64,000 nucleotides of DNA from Scylla paramamosain. Lineage: Eukaryota > Arthropoda > Malacostraca > Decapoda > Portunidae. The stretch is from the NCBI RefSeq assembly GCF_035594125.1, contig NC_087163.1, positions 9,543,501 to 9,607,500 on the forward strand, in the 5' to 3' direction. Position numbers and translations under genes: made by a program. The notes under the pieces were generated by a model. The model ran no database searches. It saw only the letters and a list, made by a program, of their open reading frames with translations, and was not told the origin of the DNA. This document shows positions 22,313 to 30,781 of this stretch, in pieces. Each line of letters opens with the position of its first letter. Position 1 is the stretch's first letter.

Positions 22313-23794
22313 TTACCTAGTTGTATTAACCTAGTTGTGGTTTATGGGAAAAGAGCTATGCTTGTGCTGTCCCATCTCCATATCTTTTAATATCCAACTT
22401 AGCCTTGAATCCATGTATACTTTCTGCATTTACTATCTCCTCATCCTGACTGTTCCATACATCAATACTTCTATATGGGAAACTATACTTTTTGACGTCT
22501 CTTCTACAAGCACTCCTCTTCAGCCTCTTTCCATGTCCTCTAGTGTCCCGTGTATCCCAGACCATTAAGTCGCTCCAGCCCACCTCCTCTACTCCCTCAT
22601 ATGCTTTATATATCGCAATCAAGTCTCCCCTTTCTCTCCTCTTTTCCAACGTTGGTAGATGTATCCTTGCCAGTCTCTCTTCATATGACAAGTCTCTGAC
22701 ACTTGGTACCATCTTCATAGCTGCTCTCTGAACTCTCTCCAACTTCCTTATATCCTTTTTCTTGTATGGCAACCACACTACTGCTGCATATTCTAGTCTA
22801 GGTCTTATCAGCGACATGATCATCTTCCTGACCATCTCTTCATCCATATATGCAAAGGCCTGCCTTATTCTTCTCAACATGTTATAGGTTTCTCCTGTAA
22901 TTTTACTAATGTGTCTCTCTGGGGTCAGGTTCCCAGTCACTGTAACACCAAGATCCTTTTCCTCTTCTGCTCCACTCAGCCTTACACCATTCAACACATA
23001 ATTTCCTATTACTCTTCTTGTACTTTTTCCAAATTCTATTACTTTACACTTCTTTAAATTAAGTTCCATTTCCCATCTATAACTCCACTCTGATATCTTG
23101 TTCAGGTCTTCTTGTAACGTTCCACAGTCCTCTGCACTCTCAACTTTCTTCAGCAACATTGCATCATCCACAAAAAGGGTCATGTAGCTGTTCACACTCT
23201 CCGTCATATCATTTATATAAACTGCAAACATGATTGGTGCAAGTACTGAGCCTTGTGGTACTCCACTTATGGCTTCCCTCCATGATGATTTTTTGTCTTT
23301 TACCATTGTTCTCATTTCTCTGTTTGTCAAGAAATTTTCTATCCATCTCAGCAGGCCCCCTCTTAGCCCACTATTATGCTTCAACTTCCACAACAATTTC
23401 CTGTGTGGCACTTTATTAAAGGCCTTCTTCAGGTCTAAATAAACACAATCTCCCCATCAATCTCTTTCTTGCATTATATCCACCACTCTAGAATAAAAAC
23501 TCAGTAAGTTTGTAACACACGATCTCCCTCTCCTAAATCCAAATTGTTGCTTTTATTATCACTTCATTTCCTTCTAGGTACTGCATCCATTTATCCTTTA
23601 CCAATCTTTCACACATTTTGCACTCCACACTTGTTAGAGACAGGTCTATAGTTTAAGGGTTCCTCTTTACGACCACCTTTGTAGATTGGCATTATGTTGG
23701 CTCTCTTCCATTCAATTGGGACTCTACTTTCAATTAGGGAGCTCTCAATAATATTATGTATTACCCATGTCAACTGCTGATTGCACTCTTTTAG
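22311..23794 (-). mobile_element. LINE family 1, copy L7, downstream part (RT and 3' tail)
   Basis: The 3' portion of L7, joined to 29183-30756 across DIRS B. The RT begins in this half with KECNQQLTWVIHNIIESSLI, RANIMPIYKGGRKEEPL and a palm broken by stops near 23440-23520, then the long open frame 23411-22356. The 3' UTR carries two CTAGGT boxes and ends in (AC)n. Confidence 0.8.
22356..23411 (-). pseudogene. LINE L7 reverse transcriptase C-terminal frame
   Basis: A 351-codon open frame covering the RT palm, thumb and C-terminal tail. Visible: NREMRTMVKDKKSSW, SGVPQGSVLAPIMFAVYIND (motif B region), MTLFVDDAMLL (motif C, FVDD in place of the usual FADD), WEMELNLKKCKVIEFG, EKDLGVTVTGNLTPERHI, RPRLEYAAVVWLPYKKKDIR, LERVQRAAMKMVPSVRDLSY, TLEKRRERGDLIAIYK, TRGHGKRLKRSACRRDVKKY and FKAKLDIKRYGDGTAQA at the end. 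The first Met is internal to the RT, so this is a piece of ORF2 and not a full gene; upstream RT has stops and DIRS B cuts it. It is the best-preserved RT end of family 1 in the window. Confidence 0.8.
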
Positions 23795-23797
23795 AAT

Positions 23798-24185
23798 TAT
23801 AGAAGTACATGAGACTTACCATGGGTCAGTTGAAATGTGCTTCGGATTTTGCGAAGCAAGCCACCGCTGCTGGAGAGAGCTTTCACATGAGATACACAAA
23901 GATCAAGGTACCGACAGACTTTAAAGAGCTGAGAGCCACCCACATGCCACAAGTTCCCGAAAAATGCTCGTTGGAAAGAGAAACACAAAGTCAAAAGCCC
24001 ATCTTTCCGAAGGGTGGGAGTGGTGGGCATGTGAAAGCTCTCTCCAGCAGCGGTGGCTTGCTTCGCAAAATCCGAAGCACATTTCAACTGACCCATGGTA
24101 AGTCTCATGTACTTCTATAATTTTACTTCAGCAACCCACCGCTATTGCTGGAGAGGCTCCACATGAGATTTTAAAGCCATGTGGG
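23798..24185 (-). repeat. DIRS B right end, inverted repeat and internal complementary region
   Basis: 23798-23890 is the right terminus. 24028-24119 is its inverted copy (AGCTCTCTCCAGCAGCGGTG, TGCTTCGCAAAATCCGAAGC). 24120-24170 is an inverted copy of the left end (TTTTACTTCAGC, then GAGAGGCTCCACATGAGAT). The two meet at CTATA-ATT-TTACTTC, the predicted circle junction. The 31-base inverted repeat (CATGAGATACACAAAGATCA onward) is at 23886-23916. Confidence 0.9.
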
Positions 24186-24392
24186 TGTACTCTCAGAACT
24201 ACACAATCCTTAACGTTCTCCAAGTGAGTGATTGAAAATTAAACAAACTAAATATGTATCCCAACTTCATTGTATGAAAAATCCTCCTCCTTAAACAGAT
24301 ATGTCCCTTACAAAAACATATAGTACATGTATAAAACAAACAAAATATGTCAATTGAGATCCAACGCAAATGAATAGAGAAACCTGTTAACA

Positions 24393-27176
24393 TTACAATA
24401 CAGAATCCAGTATGGCCTCTTGAAAAAAATCTGAAACCTGAGTGATCTCCTTATTATAGTGTTTAGCAAAGGTTGTCTCCTGAGTCCAACCTGCCTTAGA
24501 TAAGATAATGTTAACTGGGGCATCCATGGCTTTGGCCTTGGAAGCAGAGGCTGGTCGAACACTGCCAGCCGTGAATTTCTTAGTATTGATACCACAGTCG
24601 ACAAGAACAGTTTTAATCCACCTTGCCACTGTATCTTTGGAAACACTTTTATGTGGCTTCACCACACTGATGAGGAGTTTCCCATTATCCTTCCCAGATT
24701 CCTTTCTCAGATTCTCCGTTCTGTTAATATATTCCTTCAAGGTATTTACAACACACATTCTAGAATCAGGTAAATAAGCATGAAACTTAAGCATTCTCAC
24801 ATTAAACTTCGGACGACACTGCTTAATGTTGCCCCCTAACAAAAGAGATACAGAATTGTTATCAACAATAGCATTGGAATACAATAATAAATGTAAGGTC
24901 TGTACTCTTGCAGCTTGAGTCAACGCCATAAGCATCACCAATTTCAAAGTTAAAGATTTCAAAGATAGGTCTTGTAATGGGCTCATGGACCTCAGCTTCT
25001 GCAATACTGGCTGCACATCCCAGGTTTCAGCATACCTAGGGCAAGAGGGTCTCAAGTTAAACACACCACGCATAAACCTATTGATAAGTGGATGATTCCC
25101 AGCTCTACATCCTTCCAACGTAATGCCTAAAGCAGAGAGAGCACCTCTTGCTGTGTTAACAGACTCATACCCCACCCCTCTATGAAATGTCTCCGAAAGG
25201 AAATTCAAAACACTAATTACAGACGGAGTAGAGGGATTGATATTCCATCTATCACAAAATGATGCCAATCTTTTAATGTGTGGTCTATATTGCCGCATCG
25301 TACCTGGTCTCCACGATGCCATGATAATCTCTGTACCTTCTGATGATACACCTCTCCCTCTAAGTTGTTGCCTGACAAAAGACATGCCATCAATTGGGTG
25401 TGGGTCATAATCGGGTGTTCTTCCGCTGATGAGGGATGTCGTAGTACATTTGTTTTCTGAGTGATGAGCCTGGGGGCCTTGATCAACATTTGCAGAAGAG
25501 GGCCCATCCAAGGTTGGGAATTCCACATTGGAACAACCATCCACCCCCTTGGCTCTCTCCTCCCTCATTTTCTGTAGACACCTAGTAATGAGAGAAAATG
25601 GTGGGAAAAGGTAAATCAGATTGAAACTGGCCCAATTTAATGTGAACGCATCCACATGCTTTGCTTCAGGATCAGGTCTCCACGAGCAAAAACAATCTAT
25701 TTGCTTGTTTAAGCGAGAAGCAAATAAGTCAATGGAGGGAGTTCCAAAAACTACACACAACTCTTTAAAAATCTTTGGATTAAGTTTCCATTCATGTTTG
25801 TCATTAAAATTATGAGAGGCTTCATCCGCCAACACATTCTTCTTTCCTGGTATGTGTGCACAAGTAATCCAGATGTCATTGGAAATACACCAATTCCAGA
25901 TATCAATGCAGATAGAGTTACACACTAGTGATTTAGTTCCACCCATCTCATTAACATAAGCAATGGCTGTGGTATTATCACACATAACTTTAACATGGCA
26001 GCCTTTAAGCAAGTAAGCAAAAGATTGAAGGGTAAACAAGATGGCCTTGAGTTCCCTTGCATTAATGTGTAGGCAACTTTCTTCTGTTGTCCATTTACCA
26101 TTGGTGGAATGCTTTAATACACAACCACCCCAACCTAAATCTGAGGCATCAGTAAAAACTTCAACAGAAGGAGCAGTCCGAATAATTTTCCGAACTTGCG
26201 TACCTACTTCAGAGATCCACCAACTCAGCTCCATTTTCATTTCCTTTGAGATAGTCATAAATTTGTCAAAGTTGCCCTTTCCTACCTTTAATGCAACAAT
26301 TTTGGCCTTTTCTAAAATTCTGTAATGGAGCTTACCTAATTCAACGGCCGGAATGGCAGCTACCAACATGCCAACTACCCGAGCTACCTCTCTGATCTTT
26401 GCCTTATTTCTACTGGCCAAGGATGAACAACTTTCCACAATCTTCTTCACTCTACGAGCAGGGAGTGTGACAGTCATGGCTTCAGAATCAATGATGTTGC
26501 CAAGATATTCTATGCGTTTTGTAGGCACCAAAACTGACTTGTCCACATTAATACAAAACCCCACATTTTGCAAAATTTCCACAGTATCCTTTAAACAAGC
26601 AACACAATCCTCAACTGACTTGCTACACATAAGAGTATCATCTATAAAGGAAGTAATGGTGTAGCCTTTCAATCTCAAAAAAGAAAAAATCGGCTTCAAA
26701 AGTTTAGTGAAAAGACGAGGACCTGCAGAAGCACCATTAGGAAGGCAAGTGAATTGGTATATCTTCCCTGCCCATTTAAAACAAAGGTATTTTTGCTGCT
26801 CCTCTGCAATTTTGACTGAATAATAAGCATGCTTCAGATCCACCGAAGCCATGAAAGCGCCTGAACTGATTAGCCTAATTGCCTGCTCAAAATTTTCCAT
26901 TTTGAAATGGATGTAATTCATGAATTTGTTGAGTTTCTTCAAATTAAGCACCAACCTGTAGCCACCCTCTTTTTTCTCTCTCAAGAAAACTGGTGAAATA
27001 ATCTGGCCCACCTGTCTGTGAGTCTCTTTGATAACCTTCTGGCTCAACAATTTATCTATTTCATTAGTCATAATAACTTTCTCCTCATCACTAAATTTGT
27101 ATTCCACTTCCTCAGAAAATAAATGAGTAATGTTCTGTTCATCAATCTCAAGATGGCAATGTTTAACAATGTCCAA
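24393..27176 (-). CDS. Reverse transcriptase / RNase H / tyrosine recombinase of DIRS B
   Basis: A 927-codon open frame; homology extends upstream of its first Met to about 27260, overlapping the gag end in another frame. RT, about residues 60-250: VLNLKKLNK, motif A SVDLKHAYYSVKI, CLPNGASAGPRLFTKLL (motif B), motif C SFIDDTLMCS. RNase H, about 325-460: VFTDASDLGWGG, HINARELKAI, CDNTTAIAYVNEMG, HIPGKKNVLADEAS, giving the D-E-D-D set. Then DLFASRLNK, DPEAKHVDAF and YLFPPFSLI, the segment that in DIRS1-like elements is compared with adenine methyltransferases (family knowledge; the PPF is all I can see). Recombinase from about 610: QAARVQTLHLL (Arg), GNIKQCRPKF (Lys), AGSVRPASASKA (Gly where His is usual, then Arg), TTFAKHYNKE (Tyr). 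An extra G in the G-run near 25548 joins the RT frame to the recombinase frame. Confidence 0.88.
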   Translation of the reverse strand: MDIVKHCHLEIDEQNITHLFSEEVEYKFSDEEKVIMTNEIDKLLSQKVIKETHRQVGQIISPVFLREKKEGGYRLVLNLKKLNKFMNYIHFKMENFEQAIRLISSGAFMASVDLKHAYYSVKIAEEQQKYLCFKWAGKIYQFTCLPNGASAGPRLFTKLLKPIFSFLRLKGYTITSFIDDTLMCSKSVEDCVACLKDTVEILQNVGFCINVDKSVLVPTKRIEYLGNIIDSEAMTVTLPARRVKKIVESCSSLASRNKAKIREVARVVGMLVAAIPAVELGKLHYRILEKAKIVALKVGKGNFDKFMTISKEMKMELSWWISEVGTQVRKIIRTAPSVEVFTDASDLGWGGCVLKHSTNGKWTTEESCLHINARELKAILFTLQSFAYLLKGCHVKVMCDNTTAIAYVNEMGGTKSLVCNSICIDIWNWCISNDIWITCAHIPGKKNVLADEASHNFNDKHEWKLNPKIFKELCVVFGTPSIDLFASRLNKQIDCFCSWRPDPEAKHVDAFTLNWASFNLIYLFPPFSLITRCLQKMREERAKGVDGCSNVEFPTLDGPSSANVDQGPQAHHSENKCTTTSLISGRTPDYDPHPIDGMSFVRQQLRGRGVSSEGTEIIMASWRPGTMRQYRPHIKRLASFCDRWNINPSTPSVISVLNFLSETFHRGVGYESVNTARGALSALGITLEGCRAGNHPLINRFMRGVFNLRPSCPRYAETWDVQPVLQKLRSMSPLQDLSLKSLTLKLVMLMALTQAARVQTLHLLLYSNAIVDNNSVSLLLGGNIKQCRPKFNVRMLKFHAYLPDSRMCVVNTLKEYINRTENLRKESGKDNGKLLISVVKPHKSVSKDTVARWIKTVLVDCGINTKKFTAGSVRPASASKAKAMDAPVNIILSKAGWTQETTFAKHYNKEITQVSDFFQEAILDSVL

Positions 27177-27259
27177 AATGAAAGGATCACTAGTAAGTTT
27201 GCACCATTCACCAATAAACTTATGAAGCTGACCCGCTTCAAAGTCATTCCTTACCTGAA

Positions 27260-28519
27260 TTACTGCTGGGGATTGTAGTGTCCCCGGCCCCTTGGGTTTT
27301 TTGAAGAGGAGTTCCCTCTGTGATAAGAAGGGCGGCCGTCCCCTCTGGTGGCAGGTTTGTGTAAGCCGTAAGGTTTAAACCGGGTAGACATACCCCGGAA
27401 AGCTGGCTTCCCAAAGAAACCACGTTGCTTACCACCACTTAACTTCCCAAGACCTGGAGCTCCAAAATGGGAAGTCTTCTTGTGGGTAAACTTGTTCTTC
27501 AGCCTTTCGGCCTCCTCAATCTGTTTGGTAGCTTGAGTAAGATCATCCCCAAACAGTAAGCCAGTCGCAGGAGTCTTATCAGTGCATAAGTGTGCATACT
27601 TTTGGTTTATCTCTCGTTTGAGGAAAAACCGTCTATTCATATTCAGTTTAAAGTTTGCATGCCCTAACAACCCCAAGGCACCATTAAGCATACCCACCTC
27701 ATGACCAATAACCTGATTCTGCTCCTCATTGGCAAACTTGTCCAGAACAGTAAGTGATTTAACCATAATAGTGGCAGCCTTAGTTATATCCTTACCAATT
27801 TCCTTCAGTCGGAAATCAGCTTTCTTTGCCTCAGTGGGTAGGGCATCCAGCACTTGTGAGTTGCACTCGACTGGGATAAGTGCCTTACAGTTTCTAGGAC
27901 GTTTAGAAGCCTCATCTGCCAAAATCTCCTTATGGTCTTCCTCTTTCAAACCATGAGAAAACCAGTGATTCACCATTGCAGCAATCGGTTCTTCAATAGC
28001 TTCAGAACAGTCATCCATAGGCACATAGGCCTTAGCTGCTTGTAACAGAATACTGCCCGAAGGAGCTTCATCTTCGATCTCACCTTCTTCAGCACTCATT
28101 TCTTGTGACCTAAAGCCAGAAAATGCACCAGAGGAAGAAGGGGGAGGGGAGGCAGAAATCTCATGAGTACCCCCTAAGTCCTGTGCTGGCCCAGATCTGA
28201 TGCCTGATGTGCCAGGCTCAGAACCAACACTTGCCCTGGCACCTCTGTCACTCTTAAGTTTATTCACATCCTCCTGAAGTGCAGCCCAAGCCTCCAAAAA
28301 CTTGGATAACGTAGTATTGTTAACATCTCCAGACTGGCTAGCTGGTGGTCGGGCGTCCATCTTAGACACACGATCACTTGCAACTTCATCCTCCCTAGCA
28401 GAGGCCCCAGACCGTTGGATATTCTTCCTCTTGTTATGCCTAGTGGACGAATAGAGTCGGCTTCCACAAGAATGTGAAGAACCGCTTCTTGGAGGTGTAG
28501 AATCCCCCGAGGAAGACAT
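27260..28519 (-). CDS. Gag-like protein of DIRS B
   Basis: Open frame of about 419 codons from the Met at 28519 (MSSSGDSTPPRSG); an in-frame Met 11 codons upstream (28552) is less like the starts of the sister elements, which begin MSRTPS or MSESGE. Order: basic Ser/Arg-rich N-terminus, a helix-rich stretch (FLEAWAALQEDVNKLKSD), an acidic linker (EMSAEEGEIEDEAPSGSILL), a globular core (AAMVNHWFSHGLKEEDHK, LIPVECNSQVLDALPTEAKK, GHEVGMLNGALGLLGHANFK, NQKYAHLCTDKTPATGLLFG) and a Gly/Arg/Lys-rich tail (RGFFGKPAFRGMSTRFKPYG, GRGHYNPQQ). It is presumably the structural RNA-binding protein. It is followed within the overlap by the RT frame, so RT would need re-initiation, frameshift or splicing; the stop codon is followed by CAGGTAAGG, which resembles a splice donor. 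Confidence 0.82.
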   Translation of the reverse strand: MSSSGDSTPPRSGSSHSCGSRLYSSTRHNKRKNIQRSGASAREDEVASDRVSKMDARPPASQSGDVNNTTLSKFLEAWAALQEDVNKLKSDRGARASVGSEPGTSGIRSGPAQDLGGTHEISASPPPSSSGAFSGFRSQEMSAEEGEIEDEAPSGSILLQAAKAYVPMDDCSEAIEEPIAAMVNHWFSHGLKEEDHKEILADEASKRPRNCKALIPVECNSQVLDALPTEAKKADFRLKEIGKDITKAATIMVKSLTVLDKFANEEQNQVIGHEVGMLNGALGLLGHANFKLNMNRRFFLKREINQKYAHLCTDKTPATGLLFGDDLTQATKQIEEAERLKNKFTHKKTSHFGAPGLGKLSGGKQRGFFGKPAFRGMSTRFKPYGLHKPATRGDGRPSYHRGNSSSKNPRGRGHYNPQQ

Positions 28520-28564
28520 ATTGATGAACCAAACTCCTTCACAACAGTACACTCTGTCACCTGT

Positions 28565-29037
28565 CCCGCTCCTGAGAGATAACGGGAAAAAACACAGACA
28601 AAATAATCTTAGTTCAGCCCGCTCTTAATACAGATAACGGGATATAATCAAATCGAACCTTAAAACCTGCACCACGGGCCAGCAATCACAAAGAAATAAT
28701 CGCGCCATGGCCGCTTGTTAAAATTCACCCGCTCCCAAATGTAGATAACAGGGAAAAACACCGAGACAAAGGCACAGTATAACACCCACAACACACTAGT
28801 AAAAAACAATAGACAATGAATAAATGAGAACCTGCTCCAAGTTTGAATAACAGGTAACACGTGTGCATAACCTCACCTTGTTCAACACCGTGTCCTCCCG
28901 CTCCTCATGGATAACAGGAAAGGAACACCAGGCACTCTTCCCGCTCCAACAGGATCACGGGGTAATAAAGTAAGGTAAAACAAAGTGAGTAAGGTGTAAA
29001 ATAAGTGCCAACCCGCTCTGAAATTCAGATAACGGGT
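28565..29037 (-). other. Leader hairpin array, DIRS B (7 units)
   Basis: Units near 28565-28586, 28618-28641, 28728-28753, 28830-28855, 28897-28918, 28940-28961 and 29011-29037. In minus sense the last is ACCCG, UUA, UCUGA, loop AUU, UCAGA, G, CGGGU. The 28855-28830 unit is ACCUG, UUA, UUC, AAACUU, GGA, G, CAGGU, so the outer pair changed from C-G to U-A with pairing kept. Two units (28728, 28897) have one outer mismatch. Confidence 0.75.
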
Positions 29038-29084
29038 AACTAATGCCAAAATGGCAAACCGCCGCAGTAAGACAAACACGTCTT

Positions 29085-29179
29085 GCCTGTACCGAGAACA
29101 AAGCGTCACTGTCGGTACCTTGATCTTTGTGTATCTCATGTGGAGCCTCTCCACCAATAGCGGTGGGTTGCTGAAGTAA
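29085..29179 (-). repeat. DIRS B left end and inverted repeat
   Basis: 29133-29179 is the left terminus. 29108-29138 in minus sense matches the right-end inverted repeat over 31 bases without mismatch (CATGAGATACACAAAGATCA region). The ATT core is 29180-29182. Confidence 0.85.
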
Positions 29180-29182
29180 AAT

Positions 29183-30756
29183 CCATCCTGACACTCCATC
29201 AGGTCCAGGGGCCTCCCTAACGTCTAGTCCCTCCATCTGTTTCTGGACATCCTCTTCAGTCACTTAGATTTCCCCCAGACCCATTTCCTCACTCATCTCA
29301 CTCTGCCACACAAATGTTCTCTCTTTTGTGAATACTGATTGAAAACTCCTGTTCATTATCTCTGCCAATTCAGCCAGATCCACACACATTTGACCATTCA
29401 CCTTCAGTCTGCTTATTCCTTCTCTATTTTTCATTTTGCTGGTCACATATCTGAAGAATAGTTTTGGTTTCTCTTTGCATTTGTCCATAACATCTTTCTC
29501 ATAATTTTTCTTTTTATCTCAAATAACCCTTACACATTCATTTCTTGTAGTTGTGTAGTTTTGCCATAGCTCCATTTCCCATTGCCATTTCCCTCTCCTC
29601 CCTAGCTATTTCACATCTTCTATTATACCAGTCATTTTTATATCTTCTTTGTCTCTACTTTCGGTACATATTTTTTCACTCCCTTTTCATAAATATTGAT
29701 GAAAGCTTCCCACTTCTTTTGCACATTACTTGCTGTGATAAGTGTACTTCAGTCTGCTTCACCAAAGTATCTCCTCATTTGTTCAAAATTTGATTTACCA
29801 TGATTAAATCTTTCACTTTTATAATCTTCACATCTACTTTCCTCTCTTTTTTCTTTAATACAAAACCTTATCATGACATGATCACTTTTTCCTAGTGGAC
29901 AATTATAGTTCATGTCTTCTATAATATCTGTTTCTTTTGATAATCCCAAATCAAGTCTTGATGGCTCCTCTCCTCCTCTGTGTCTAGTGTTTTCCTCAAC
30001 CCATTGTGTCATAATATGGTTCATTGCCAGTTTCAGAACCTTATCTCCCCATGAGTCTTTTCCTCTTGTTTTCCACTTCTCTCAATTTATCTCTTTACAA
30101 TTAAAACCTCCCATTATAACAATTTTGTTGTTTTCTTTAATTTTCTTTACAAGCCATTCTTTTGTCTCACTCAGCAACTGTTCATGCTCTTGTCTATTCC
30201 AGGCCTTTGTTTTTGGTGGGACATACGAGTACACCACTGTGACATATCGTCTTCCTCTTCTTTCATTTATTAGTTGTAAGTTTAGGCCTTCCACCAGGCT
30301 TTCTGCCTTTTCCACACTCTCCACCCTGATACCCTTTTTAACAAGCATCATCACTCCACCTCCTCCTTTTCCACATGTTTCTTATCCACATATTGTACTT
30401 TCTCCCTCCTAAATTTGGTGTTTCTGAATCTCTTAGTTTAGTTTCTACCATTGCCATGATGTCTGGTTCATTTGCTTTTATAAATTCATTCACTTCATCC
30501 ATCACTGAAACTAAACCATCCATGTTAGTGTATGTCACTGTCCATGTCCCTCCCTTTCTTACAGCTGTGCCTCTGCACCCCTCACTCTTCGCATGTACCA
30601 CTTCCTCAACATCTCCAGAAAAAAAGTTCCCTTTCCTCTTGTGTTCTCTGTTTGTTCCTTTCTTTTGTTTCACTTCTCAATTCATTAAGTTTCTTCCTTT
30701 CTTCCTCATTCATTTCTCTTCTAATGCAGACTTGTTTAAACTCATTACTTTTGGCT
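29183..30756 (-). mobile_element. LINE family 1, copy L7, upstream part (ORF1 end, endonuclease, linker)
   Basis: Minus strand, continuing into 23794 across DIRS B. 30756-30620 has the ORF1-type end (NEFKQVCIRREMNEEERKK). The endonuclease runs 30580-29750: WTVTYTNMDGLVSV, PDIMAMVETKL, YSYVPPKTKAWNRQEHE, IVIMGGFNCKEIN, GEEPSRLDLGLSKETDI, PLGKSDHVMI. The linker is 29750-29450 (CKEKPKLFFRYVTSKMKNRE). The RT start is at 29263-29183 (MEGLDVREAPGPDGVSGWI). Some stops and shifts. The 5' cut touches the (GT)n tail of L8. Confidence 0.8.
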
Positions 30757-30758
30757 AG

Positions 30759-30781
30759 TGTGTGTGTGTGTGTGTGTGTGT
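30759..30781. repeat. (GT)n microsatellite at a LINE 3' end
   Basis: The (AC)n tail of LINE L8 in minus sense, immediately next to the 5' cut of L7. Confidence 0.9.

Larger units (their letters stand above)
23798..29179 (-). mobile_element. DIRS1-like retrotransposon B (best preserved)
   Basis: A 5.38-kb element, sense on the minus strand: left end 29179, hairpin leader 29037-28565, gag 28519-27260, RT/RNase H/recombinase 27260-24393, complementary region and right end 24185-23798. It interrupts LINE L7 inside the RT, between codons for GVSGW-I and LKECNQQ. The ATT core sits at 29180-29182 and 23795-23797, and one ATT remains in the inferred empty target. Terminal repeats are perfect over 31 bases. 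Both reading frames are long and open, so B may be young, apart from a one-base difference that fuses two normally overlapping frames. Confidence 0.92.

Noticed and set aside
24508..26664. Plus-strand open frames opposite DIRS B pol
   Set aside because: Antisense shadows of the long minus-strand coding frame.
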